Part shown: in pieces, positions 1 through 5,642 of the stretch
Numbering within the stretch: the first letter of the stretch is position 1
Layout of the letters: each line of letters begins with the position of its first letter
Origin: Streptosporangiaceae bacterium
GTDB lineage: Bacteria; Actinomycetota; Actinomycetes; Streptosporangiales; Streptosporangiaceae
Length of the DNA stretch: 5,642 nucleotides
Reading direction: 5' to 3'
NCBI GenBank assembly: GCA_030045295.1
Contig: JASIGD010000050.1
Location: 1-5,642, forward strand
The notes under the pieces: generated by a model
Seen by the model: only the letters and a program-made list of their open reading frames with translations
What the model was told of the DNA's origin: nothing
Databases searched by the model: none
Program-made: the position numbers and the translations under genes

Positions 1-747
1 GGGGCCGGGCGGGGCTTCTTGGGAGGCTTTCGCGTCGGCCGAGCGGCTTTCGCTGATGAGCTCCTCGAGCCGGGCCGCCCGGATGCGGCGGAAGGCCCGG
101 TGGTCGCGGGTCCTGTCCAGGATCGCGACCTCCAGCTGCGGGGCGGGCACGTCGTTGCCGTTGCGCTCCCCGTTGCCCGGAGCGGATAGCGCGGCCAGGG
201 CGGCGGTGAACGCCTCGGTGAGCGACATGCCCGTGGTGTACCGGTCCTTCAGGGCCGCGGACACGCGGTCCGCCTCCCCGCCGAAGGCCACGAAGCCCGG
301 CTCGTCGGTCACCGAGCCGTCGAACGTGATCCGGTAGATCTGGTCGTCCTCGGGCCGCTCGCCCACCTCGGCGACGACGATCTCCACCTCGAACGGCTTC
401 AGCTGGTCGGTGAAGATCGTGCCGAGGGTCTGCGCGTACCAGTTGGCGATGCCGCGCGCCGTGACGTCGTGCCGGTCGAACTGATAGCCCGTGATGTCGG
501 CGTAGGTGACCCCGGCCTTGCGCAGGTTCTCGTACTCGTTGTACCTGCCGACGGCGGCGAACGCGATCCTGTCGTACATCTCGCTGATCTTGTGCAGCGC
601 GCTTGACGGGTTGGGCGCCACCAACAGGATTCCCCCTGCGTACTGGAGGGTGACGCAGCTACGGCCGCGCGCGATGCCCTGCCGCGCATACTCGGCCTTG
701 TCCCGCATGACCTGTGCGGGTGAGACATAACCGAACGGCATAGACAC
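1..747 (-). CDS. prcA: 20S proteasome alpha subunit PrcA (3' end cut by window)
   Basis: Structural, non-catalytic alpha subunit. Seven copies form each outer ring of the bacterial 20S core, gate the entry channel and receive the ATPase. The frame is open from 747 to the window edge: 249 codons with no stop. M. tuberculosis PrcA is about 248 aa and streptomycete forms slightly longer, so only a short C-terminal tail should be missing. Recognisable blocks, in order: YARQGIARGRS, NPSSALHKISEMYDR, AVGRYNEYENLRKAG, DVTARGIANWYAQTLGTIF, KPFEVEIVVAEVG, IYRITFDGS, and LEVAILDRTR near the end. I prefer GTG at 747 over ATG at 741 because AAAGGAAG lies 8 nt before the GTG but 14 nt before the ATG. GTG also yields an N-terminus (M)SMPFGYVSP like that of actinomycete PrcA as I remember it. 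It lies 51 nt after prcB, consistent with co-transcription and equal subunit supply. Identity is very secure; the exact start is moderately secure. Confidence 0.96.
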   Translation of the reverse strand, partial: MSMPFGYVSPAQVMRDKAEYARQGIARGRSCVTLQYAGGILLVAPNPSSALHKISEMYDRIAFAAVGRYNEYENLRKAGVTYADITGYQFDRHDVTARGIANWYAQTLGTIFTDQLKPFEVEIVVAEVGERPEDDQIYRITFDGSVTDEPGFVAFGGEADRVSAALKDRYTTGMSLTEAFTAALAALSAPGNGERNGNDVPAPQLEVAILDRTRDHRAFRRIRAARLEELISESRSADAKASQEAPPGP

Positions 748-755
748 CGCGAACG

Positions 756-763
756 CTTCCTTT
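756..763 (-). promoter_or_regulatory. Shine-Dalgarno site of prcA
   Basis: On the minus strand this reads AAAGGAAG, followed by 8 nt and then GTG at 747. The in-frame ATG at 741 would have a 14-nt spacer, which is long. The site therefore decides for the GTG start. It lies inside the 51-nt prcB-prcA gap, where no promoter or terminator is evident. Confidence 0.6.
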
Positions 764-798
764 ACGTTGGTCGGGACGAGACGGGATGGGTCCGGGGG

Positions 799-1734
799 TT
801 ACGGGGCTGGCCGGGCAGACCGCAGCGGGGCTTGCGGGCCGTCTGGCTCGGCCATTCGTTCCTGCACGACCTGCTGAGCGTATTCCTCGGCCTCGGCTTC
901 GGGTAGCTTGCGGTAGCCATCGCCTGTCACGGTGGCGACGACCGGGAAGATGCCCCTGGTCAGGTCCGGGCCGCCGGTCGCCGCGTCGTCGTCAGCCGCG
1001 TCGTAGAGCGCCTGCACGCAGGCCAGGACCGCATCGCGAACCGGCATGTCATCGAAGTACAGCTTCTTCAGCGACCCCCGGGCGAACACCGACCCCGACC
1101 CGATGGAGTGGAACCGGTGCTCCTCGTAAGGGCCTCCGGCCACGTCATAGCTGAAGATCCTGCCGCGCCCGGTCTCGTCGTCGTAGCCCGTGAAAAGCGG
1201 CACGACCACCAGGCCCTGCATCGCCGCGGCCAGGTTCCCCCTGATCATCCAGGCAAGCCTGTTCGCCTTGCCCTCCAGGGACAGCGAACGGCCCTCCATC
1301 TTCTCGTAGTGCTCAAGCTCGACCTGGAACAGGCGGACGAACTCCAAGCCCACGCTGCCCGTGCCGGCGTACCCGACGGCCGAATACTCATCGCTGCGGA
1401 AAACCTTCTCGACGTCGCGCTTCGCGATCAGGCTCCCGGCGGTGGCCCGGCGGTCACCCGCCAGCACAACCCCGTGGTCGCAGGTCGCGGCGACGATCGT
1501 GGTGGCGTGCGGCAGGTCACGTATGGCCTGGCCGGGCGCATCGTCCGCGCTGCGGGCAGACCCCCGGCCGGGCAGCAGCCCCGGCGAGTACGCGGCGAGG
1601 ACGTCGGCGAACGATGAGGTCTGCAGGTCCATCAAGCTCGCCGCGGGCCGCCCCCATGAACCCGGCGGGCGCCCGGAATCCCCCTGTCCCCCGGCGAACG
1701 GGCCGGACTGGCTGCCGTCGAAATAAGAGCCCAC
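799..1734 (-). CDS. prcB: 20S proteasome beta subunit PrcB precursor
   Basis: Catalytic N-terminal-nucleophile threonine peptidase. Seven copies form each inner ring of the 20S core and cleave unfolded, pupylated substrates. With GTG at 1734 the precursor is 311 aa: a 77-residue propeptide and a mature chain of 234 aa starting at Thr78 (codon 1503-1501), in HA|TTIVAAT. The mature length equals that of M. tuberculosis PrcB as I recall it. Mature Thr1, Asp17 (GDRRAT) and Lys33 (DVEKVF) form the expected catalytic set. Further family blocks are [37 protein letters not shown] and [12 protein letters not shown]. The propeptide starts Gly/Ser/Pro-rich and ends with a conserved-looking segment, [17 protein letters not shown] (about 40-56). 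An in-frame ATG at 1785 would add 17 residues, but GGGAGGAGG 5 nt before the GTG favours 1734. The residue before the cleavage site is Ala, whereas M. tuberculosis has Gly. It is not HslV, given the long propeptide and adjacent prcA and pup. Confidence 0.97.
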   Translation of the reverse strand: MGSYFDGSQSGPFAGGQGDSGRPPGSWGRPAASLMDLQTSSFADVLAAYSPGLLPGRGSARSADDAPGQAIRDLPHATTIVAATCDHGVVLAGDRRATAGSLIAKRDVEKVFRSDEYSAVGYAGTGSVGLEFVRLFQVELEHYEKMEGRSLSLEGKANRLAWMIRGNLAAAMQGLVVVPLFTGYDDETGRGRIFSYDVAGGPYEEHRFHSIGSGSVFARGSLKKLYFDDMPVRDAVLACVQALYDAADDDAATGGPDLTRGIFPVVATVTGDGYRKLPEAEAEEYAQQVVQERMAEPDGPQAPLRSARPAP

Positions 1735-1739
1735 GCGAA

Positions 1740-1748
1740 CCTCCTCCC
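1740..1748 (-). promoter_or_regulatory. Strong Shine-Dalgarno site of prcB
   Basis: The minus strand reads GGGAGGAGG, then 5 nt (TTCGC), then GTG at 1734. This is the best ribosome binding site in the window. It fixes the prcB start at the GTG rather than the in-frame ATG at 1785, which has no comparable purine tract before it. Confidence 0.8.
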
Positions 1749-1774
1749 GACGTTGTCGGCACATTCGGGGCCTC

Positions 1775-1799
1775 CCGGGGTTCATGGTTCGTTCCCCGG
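1775..1799 (-). repeat. Inverted repeat in the prcB leader
   Basis: CCGGGG at 1775-1780 and CCCCGG at 1794-1799 are perfect 6-bp inverted arms around a 13-nt loop. The alternative in-frame ATG for prcB (1785-1783) sits in that loop. The structure ends about 40 nt before the preferred GTG start and does not cover its ribosome binding site. A role in leader stability or translation is only a guess. Confidence 0.35.
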
Positions 1800-1946
1800 A
1801 CCAGCATCTTGCCCCTCAACAGACCCTACTGCCGCGGCGGGGCGCAGCAGCACGCGCAAGGCGCCAGCGCGTCCGCCTACGGCGAACCGGCCGCGGCCCT
1901 CGCGCGTGCTCCGGACGTGCGCGCCATCCAGACGGCCGATCGCACC

Positions 1947-1960
1947 GGCCCGAAGGGGCC
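1947..1960 (-). repeat. Short GC hairpin downstream of pup
   Basis: The minus strand reads GGCCC-CTTC-GGGCC, a 5-bp GC stem with a 4-nt loop about 30 nt after the pup stop. No T-run follows, so it is not a canonical intrinsic terminator. It could mildly attenuate transcription or protect an RNA 3' end between pup and prcB, or it may be a chance product of high GC. Confidence 0.3.
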
Positions 1961-1989
1961 ACTGCTCGCCAGCCGGTCCTGGATCGCGC

Positions 1990-2202
1990 TCACTGGCCGC
2001 CCTTCTGCACGTACGACCGGACGAACTCCTCGGCGTTTTCCTCGAGCACCTCGTCGATCTCATCGAGTATCGCGTCGACGTCGTCGGAGAGCTTCTCGTG
2101 CCGCTCCCTGACCTCCTCGGTGGTATCAGGCTCGGCCTGCTCGGTCTCCTCGGCGCGCCGGGTGGTCTGCCGCTGACCGCCTGTGTCCTTCGATGTTGCC
2201 AT
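1990..2202 (-). CDS. pup: Prokaryotic ubiquitin-like protein Pup (GGQ form)
   Basis: Small, largely disordered protein tag that is joined by its C-terminal residue to substrate lysines and directs them to the proteasome. The product is 70 aa, within the usual 60-72. The N-terminus is MATSKDTGG. The middle is rich in Glu, Thr and Gln. The C-terminal half carries the hallmark HEKLSDDVDAILDEIDEVLE (about 35-54), which pairs with the ATPase coiled coils, followed by NAEEFVRSYVQKGGQ. The last residue is Gln70, so Dop must deamidate it to Glu before ligation. Lysines are at 5, 37 and 67. The frame stays open upstream to an ATG at 2271, but GGAGG 7 nt before the ATG at 2202, and the family N-terminus, fix the start there. 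The small size keeps it easy to miss. It lies 141 nt after dop and 255 nt before prcB. Confidence 0.98.
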   Translation of the reverse strand: MATSKDTGGQRQTTRRAEETEQAEPDTTEEVRERHEKLSDDVDAILDEIDEVLEENAEEFVRSYVQKGGQ

Positions 2203-2209
2203 GTCGGTA

Positions 2210-2214
2210 CCTCC
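2210..2214 (-). promoter_or_regulatory. Shine-Dalgarno site of pup
   Basis: GGAGG on the minus strand with a 7-nt spacer to ATG at 2202. It rules against the longer in-frame reading from 2271 and fits strong translation of an abundant small tag. Confidence 0.75.
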
Positions 2215-2224
2215 GTCAGTCCCA

Positions 2225-2256
2225 ACGCTATCGTCACCCGTGGGAGTCCTGTCCAA
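2225..2256 (-). promoter_or_regulatory. Candidate promoter for pup(-prcBA)
   Basis: On the minus strand TTGGAC (2256-2251) resembles a -35 box and TAGCGT (2230-2225) a TANNNT -10 box. They are 20 nt apart, which is longer than ideal. Read as GATAGC instead, the -10 spacing is 18 nt. Transcription would start roughly 10-15 nt before the pup ribosome binding site. This is a pattern match only; no operator was recognised. Confidence 0.3.
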
Positions 2257-2330
2257 TCTCGCCGGGTGCAAATCGGTACGAACTCGCGATCACGCAACCC
2301 AGGCTCATTCCGGCGGTCCCGCCTGGCCTG

Positions 2331-2357
2331 CTCCTGGCCGGCGCTACTCCTGGCCGG
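2331..2357 (-). repeat. 11-bp direct repeat flanking the dop stop codon
   Basis: CTCCTGGCCGG occurs at 2331-2341 and again at 2347-2357, with 5 nt between the copies and a 16-bp period. The dop stop codon (2346-2344) is in the spacer. The upstream copy (2347-2357) encodes the last Dop residues, within LTGQE; the other is untranslated. It looks like a small tandem duplication. Confidence 0.6.
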
Positions 2358-3861
2358 TCAGGGCGGCGACCAGCTCGGCCGCGGTACGGCAGCGGTCCAG
2401 TAGCTCGCCCACGTGCGCCCTGGTCCCCCGCAGCGGCTCGAGCGTGGGGACACGCTGCAGCGACTCGCGGCCCGGGATGTCGAAGATGACCGAGTCCCAT
2501 GAGGCGGCGGCCACGGATTCGGGGTACTGCCGCAGGCAGCGGCCGCGGAAATAGGCCCTGGTATCTTCCGGCGGGTTCTCGACCGCCTCGTCCACGGTCG
2601 CGTCGTCGGTCAGTTGCACCATCCGGCCGCGGGCCGCCAGCCGGTTGTACAGGCCGCGGTCCAGCCGCACGTCGGAGTACTGCAGGTCGACGAGCTGCAG
2701 CCGCGGATGATCCCAGCTCAGCGAGTCCCTGGACCGGTACCCCTCGAGGAGCTCGAGCTTGGCGACCCAGTCCAGCTCCCTGGCCAGCAGCATCGGGTCC
2801 TCGGCCAGCCGGTTCAGCACGGACTCCCACCGGTCGAGGACGTCGGCGGTGATGTCGTCGACGTCGTCCCCGTACCGGTCCTCGGTGTACTTGCGCGCAA
2901 GCTCTAGGTATTCCGACTGCAGCTGCACGGCAGTCATCTTCCTGCCGTCCTTGAGCGTGACCAGGCGGCGGCAGGCCGGGTCGTGCGAGATCGCGCGCAA
3001 TTCGGCGACCGGGGCGTCGACGGACAGGTCGGTGCCGAGGAACTTGTCCTCGATCATCGCCAGGACCAGCGAGGTCGTGCCGAGCTTGAGGTAGGTGCAC
3101 ACCTCGGACATGTTGGCGTCGCCGAGGATCACGTGCAGCCGCCGGTACTTCTCCGGGTCGGCGTGCGGCTCGTCCCTGGTGTTGATGATCGGCCGTTTCA
3201 GGGTGGTCTCCAGGCCGACCTCGACCTCGAAGAAGTCGGCCCGCTGGCTGATCTGGAAGCCGGCGCCCCGGCCGTCGGCGCCGATGCCGACCCGTCCGGC
3301 CCCGCAGATCACCTGGCGCGAGACGAAGAACGGGACCAGGTACTTGACGATGTCGGCGAACGGCGTGGCCCGCCGCATCAGGTAGTTCTCGTGCGAGCCG
3401 TAGGAGGCGCCCTTGTTGTCGGTGTTGTTCTTGTAGAGCTGGATGGGCGCGCTGCCCGGCACGGTCGCGGCCTTGGCCGCGGCCTCGGCCATCACCCGCT
3501 CGCCCGCCTTGTCCCAGATCACCACGGACAGCGGGTTCGTGCATTCGGGCGAGGAGTACTCCGGGTGCGCGTGGTCGACGTACAGCCGCCCGCCGTTGGT
3601 CAAGATGACGTTGGCCAGGCCCAGGTCCTCGTCGGTGAGCTGGGAGGAGTCCGCGGCCTCGCGGGTGAGGTCGAACCCCCGGGCGTCCCGGAGCGGGTTC
3701 TCCTCCTCGAAGTCCCAGCGGGCCCGCCGGGCCTTGGCCGCCGTGGCCGCCTGGTAGGCGTTGACGATCTGCGATGAGGTCACCATCGAGTTAGCACCTG
3801 GCTGCCCGGGCACGGAGATGCCGTACTCGGTCTCTGTGCCCATCACGCGCAGAACGCTCAT
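2344..3861 (-). CDS. dop: Pup deamidase/depupylase Dop
   Basis: Converts the C-terminal Gln of Pup to Glu and cleaves Pup from conjugates, using ATP in a glutamine-synthetase-like fold. The product is 505 aa, normal for Dop. The N-terminus [16 protein letters not shown] carries the ExE metal/ATP-binding element of the Dop/PafA family. The stretch [16 protein letters not shown] through about residue 80 is the Dop loop, which distinguishes it from the ligase Paf[14 protein letters not shown] holds the key Asp96, equivalent to the catalytic Asp near 95 in characterised Dop. Further blocks are [52 protein letters not shown] and the C-terminal [15 protein letters not shown] at 3861 gives the family N-terminus; an in-frame ATG at 3942 would add 27 residues unlike the family. 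No good Shine-Dalgarno precedes 3861, so it may be leaderless. Pup ends in Gln immediately downstream, so the encoded pair is self-consistent. Confidence 0.97.
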   Translation of the reverse strand: MSVLRVMGTETEYGISVPGQPGANSMVTSSQIVNAYQAATAAKARRARWDFEEENPLRDARGFDLTREAADSSQLTDEDLGLANVILTNGGRLYVDHAHPEYSSPECTNPLSVVIWDKAGERVMAEAAAKAATVPGSAPIQLYKNNTDNKGASYGSHENYLMRRATPFADIVKYLVPFFVSRQVICGAGRVGIGADGRGAGFQISQRADFFEVEVGLETTLKRPIINTRDEPHADPEKYRRLHVILGDANMSEVCTYLKLGTTSLVLAMIEDKFLGTDLSVDAPVAELRAISHDPACRRLVTLKDGRKMTAVQLQSEYLELARKYTEDRYGDDVDDITADVLDRWESVLNRLAEDPMLLARELDWVAKLELLEGYRSRDSLSWDHPRLQLVDLQYSDVRLDRGLYNRLAARGRMVQLTDDATVDEAVENPPEDTRAYFRGRCLRQYPESVAAASWDSVIFDIPGRESLQRVPTLEPLRGTRAHVGELLDRCRTAAELVAALTGQE

Positions 3862-3868
3862 GCCAAGC

Positions 3869-3874
3869 AGCCTA
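3869..3874 (-). promoter_or_regulatory. Possible -10 box for leaderless dop transcription
   Basis: The minus strand reads TAGGCT, matching TANNNT, exactly 7 nt before the dop ATG at 3861. That is the arrangement of leaderless actinobacterial transcripts, and it would explain the missing Shine-Dalgarno. No matching -35 box is visible at 16-18 nt upstream, so the call is weak. Confidence 0.3.
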
Positions 3875-3881
3875 ATGCCGT

Positions 3882-3898
3882 TGCCGGCGAAGCCGGCA
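3882..3898 (-). repeat. Strong GC hairpin between ARC/Mpa and dop
   Basis: Perfect 7-bp inverted arms: TGCCGGC at 3882-3888 and GCCGGCA at 3892-3898, with a 3-nt loop. It lies in the 108-nt gap, 71 nt after the ATPase stop and 20 nt before the dop start. No T-run follows on the minus strand (ACGGCATTAGG), so it is at best a non-canonical terminator, an attenuator or an RNA-stability element. Confidence 0.45.
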
Positions 3899-3969
3899 CG
3901 CTGACACACTCTGTTCGCCAACGGGGGACGACCCCGCTGCACCCCGCGAGGCCTCGACGCGAACGGCCA

Positions 3970-5642
3970 TCAGAGATACTGCCCGGTGTTCGCCACGGTA
4001 TCAATCGAGCGGCCCGCCTCGGTACCGGTCTTGCCGGAGACCAGGGTCCTGATGTAGACGATGCGCTCGCCCTTCTTGCCGGAGATGCGCGCCCAGTCGT
4101 CGGGGTTGGTGGTGTTCGGCAGGTCCTCGTTCTCGCTGAACTCGTCCACGCAGGCGGCCAGCAGGTGGCTGACCCGCAGGCCCTTCTGGCCGGTCTCCAG
4201 GAACTCCTTGATGGCCATCTTCTTTGCCCGGGACACGATGTTCTCGATCATCGCGCCGGAGTTGAAATCCTTGAAGTACAGCACTTCCTTGTCGCCGTTG
4301 GCGTAGGTGACCTCGAGGAACCTGTTCTCCTCGGACTCGGTGTACATGCGCTCGACCGTGCGCTGGATCATGGCCGCCACGGTGGCCTGCTCCGAGCCGC
4401 CGTGCTCGGCCATGTCGTCGGCGTGCAGCGGCAGTTCCCTGAGCACGTACTTGGAGAAGATGTCCTTGGCCGCCTCGGCGTCCGGACGCTCGATCTTGAT
4501 CTTGACGTCGAGCCGGCCGGGCCGCAGGATCGCGGGGTCGATCATGTCCTCGCGGTTGGAGGCGCCGATGACGATCACGTTCTCCAGGCCCTCGACCCCG
4601 TCGATCTCCGAGAGCAGCTGCGGCACGATCGTGTTCTCCACGTCGCTGGAGACCCCCGAACCGCGGGTGCGGAAGATCGAGTCCATCTCATCGAAGAACA
4701 CGATGACCGGCTGGCCCTCGCTGGCCTTCTCCCTGGCCCGCTGAAAGACCAGCCTGATATGCCGCTCGGTCTCGCCCACGTACTTGTTCAGCAGCTCCGG
4801 GCCCTTGATGTTGAGGAAGAAGCTCTTGCCCTCAGGGGTCCCGTCCGCCTGCGCGGTCTTCGCCGCCACCTGCTTGGCCAGCGAATTGGCCACCGCCTTG
4901 GCGATCAGCGTCTTCCCGCAGCCGGGCGGGCCGTACAGCAGGACGCCCTTCGGCGGCTTCAGCTGATGCTCCCGGAACAGGTCGGCGTGCAGGTACGGCA
5001 ACTCGATCGCGTCCCTGATCTGCTCGATCTGCGCGGCCAGGCCGCCGATGTCGGAATAGGAGATGTCCGGCACCTCTTCCAGGATCAGCTCTTCCACCTC
5101 GGCCTTGGGGATCCGCTCGTACACGTAGCCCGAACGCGGCTCGAGCAGGACCGAATCGCCGGCCCGCAGCGTCTCCTTCAGCAGCGGCTCGGCCAGCCGG
5201 ACCACGCGCTCGTCGTCCGCCTGGGAGATGACCAGCGCGCGCTCGCCGTCGGCGAGCAACTCCTTGAGCATGACGACCTCGCCCACCTTCTCGTAACCCT
5301 GGGCGATGACGACGTTCAGCGCCTCGTTCAGCACCACTTCCTGGCCCGGGCGCAGCTCGCTGAGCTCGACGTTCGGCGACACGTTCACGCGCATCTTGCG
5401 GCCGCCGGTGAAGACGTCCGCCGTCTCGTCGTCGCACGCGTTCAGGAAGACGCCGAACCCGGACGGCGGCTGCGCCAGCCGGTCCACTTCTTCCTTCAGC
5501 GCGACGATCTGGTCGCGCGCCTCGCGCAACGTAGCCGCCAGCCGCTCGTTCTGGGTGGTGACCCCGGTGAGGCTGGACTCGGTCTCGTGCAGCCTGTCCT
5601 CGAGCAGCCTGACCTGCCGCGGCGAGTCCGCTAGCCTGCGCC
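3970..5642 (-). CDS. arc: Proteasomal AAA+ ATPase ARC/Mpa (5' end cut by window)
   Basis: Hexameric ring ATPase that recognises Pup-tagged proteins, unfolds them and feeds them into the 20S core in the cytoplasm. The frame is open from the window edge; about 556 residues are visible, and by comparison with streptomycete ARC some 40-50 N-terminal residues lie outside. Visible order: coiled coil to about residue 57 (heptad-like [12 protein letters not shown], then [20 protein letters not shown]), the two OB folds to about 185, then the AAA+ domain. Key motifs are Walker A GPPGCGKT (237-244), pore loop KYVGE (286-290), Walker B VIVFFDE (312-318), sensor-1 GASN (359-362) and Arg-finger region RPGR (373-376). 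The C-terminus is TGQYL; the penultimate Tyr tail is what docks into alpha-ring pockets. The TTG at 5529 is not the start, because conserved coiled coil continues upstream. Called mpa in mycobacteria and arc elsewhere. Other AAA+ families such as FtsH or Cdc48 are excluded by the coiled coil, OB region, tail and neighbours. Confidence 0.97.
   Translation of the reverse strand, partial: RRLADSPRQVRLLEDRLHETESSLTGVTTQNERLAATLREARDQIVALKEEVDRLAQPPSGFGVFLNACDDETADVFTGGRKMRVNVSPNVELSELRPGQEVVLNEALNVVIAQGYEKVGEVVMLKELLADGERALVISQADDERVVRLAEPLLKETLRAGDSVLLEPRSGYVYERIPKAEVEELILEEVPDISYSDIGGLAAQIEQIRDAIELPYLHADLFREHQLKPPKGVLLYGPPGCGKTLIAKAVANSLAKQVAAKTAQADGTPEGKSFFLNIKGPELLNKYVGETERHIRLVFQRAREKASEGQPVIVFFDEMDSIFRTRGSGVSSDVENTIVPQLLSEIDGVEGLENVIVIGASNREDMIDPAILRPGRLDVKIKIERPDAEAAKDIFSKYVLRELPLHADDMAEHGGSEQATVAAMIQRTVERMYTESEENRFLEVTYANGDKEVLYFKDFNSGAMIENIVSRAKKMAIKEFLETGQKGLRVSHLLAACVDEFSENEDLPNTTNPDDWARISGKKGERIVYIRTLVSGKTGTEAGRSIDTVANTGQYL

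Larger units (their letters stand above)
1735..1989 (-). other. 255-nt pup-prcB intergenic leader
   Basis: The longest gap in the window. It holds the prcB ribosome binding site, a GC hairpin shortly after pup (1947-1960) and an inverted repeat nearer prcB (1775-1799). I see no credible gene: open frames across it are high-GC chance frames without a ribosome binding site or family resemblance. A TAGGGT hexamer on the minus strand could be a -10 box, but I found no suitable -35 box upstream. Whether prcBA depends on the pup transcript or has its own promoter cannot be settled from the sequence. Confidence 0.5.

Noticed and set aside
1735..1785. PrcB starting at ATG 1785.
   Set aside because: It would add 17 Arg-rich residues with no ribosome binding site in front, and it would place the strong GGGAGGAGG site inside the coding region.
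2203..2271. Pup starting at ATG 2271 (93 aa).
   Set aside because: The family N-terminus MATxKD and a GGAGG site at proper spacing both point to ATG 2202; the extension resembles nothing in the family.
1782..2297. A 171-codon minus-strand frame across pup and the pup-prcB gap, considered as a possible extra gene.
   Set aside because: It overlaps pup in another frame, is Arg/Ser/Pro-rich without motifs, and has no credible ribosome binding site.
2234..3544. A 436-codon minus-strand frame overlapping dop.
   Set aside because: Out-of-frame reading of dop, with Arg/Gly/Ala-rich composition and no motif. The dop frame has full family conservation over the same region.
2983..3777. A 264-codon plus-strand frame opposite dop.
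   Set aside because: Antisense chance frame, Val/Gly/Arg-rich, with no recognisable domain.
2344..3861. Pup ligase PafA as an alternative identity for dop.
   Set aside because: The Dop-specific loop ([11 protein letters not shown] region) and the N-terminus [14 protein letters not shown] fit Dop. PafA lacks that loop and is expected elsewhere, probably beyond the prcA end of the window.
3882..3898. The GC hairpin as a standard intrinsic terminator.
   Set aside because: The stem is strong, but no T-run follows on the transcribed side and the next gene begins 20 nt later, so I list it only as an inverted repeat of unknown role.
4165..5634. A 489-codon open frame on the plus strand opposite the ATPase gene.
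   Set aside because: It is antisense to a gene with intact AAA+ motifs. Its translation is low-complexity Leu/Arg/Asp/His-rich, as expected for the complement of high-GC coding DNA, and matches no family I recognise.
1..5642. A new defence, mobile or biosynthetic system hidden in the window.
   Set aside because: All five genes belong to the known Pup-proteasome pathway, gaps are short, and I saw no transposase, integrase, CRISPR repeats, tRNA-like sequence or base-composition break.

Overview
This window is a compact, high-GC stretch in which every supported gene lies on the minus strand. It is the Pup-proteasome locus of an actinobacterium. Read in the direction of transcription (from position 5642 down to 1), the order is: the proteasomal AAA+ ATPase ARC/Mpa (5' end cut by the window), the depupylase/deamidase Dop, the modifier Pup, the 20S beta subunit PrcB, and the 20S alpha subunit PrcA (3' end cut by the window). 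A Pup system, very high GC and residue-level similarity to recalled streptomycete-type sequences point to Actinomycetota. ATPase and dop are direct neighbours here, unlike my recollection of Mycobacterium tuberculosis, where other genes separate mpa from dop. I cannot name a genus.

Layout: 5642-3970 ARC/Mpa (coiled coil, OB domains, AAA+ domain, C-terminal GQYL tail); 3969-3862 a 108-nt gap with a strong GC hairpin and a possible leaderless promoter for dop; 3861-2344 dop; 2343-2203 a 141-nt gap with a candidate promoter and a clear Shine-Dalgarno for pup; 2202-1990 pup (70 aa, ending GGQ); 1989-1735 a 255-nt gap with two potential hairpins and no convincing gene; 1734-799 prcB (GTG start behind a strong Shine-Dalgarno; 77-residue propeptide, then the catalytic Thr); 798-748 a 51-nt gap; 747-1 prcA (GTG start preferred, last few residues probably missing). 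No RNA gene, mobile element, CRISPR array or attachment site was seen.

How the genes work together: Pup is made with a C-terminal Gln, so Dop must deamidate it to Glu before a ligase (PafA, not in this window) can attach it to substrate lysines. ARC/Mpa binds pupylated proteins through its N-terminal coiled coils, unfolds them, and docks on the PrcA ring with its C-terminal tail. PrcB degrades the substrate with its N-terminal Thr, and Dop also removes Pup for recycling. The system itself is well described. I found no new system here; the findings are local details of starts, propeptide processing, spacing and repeats.
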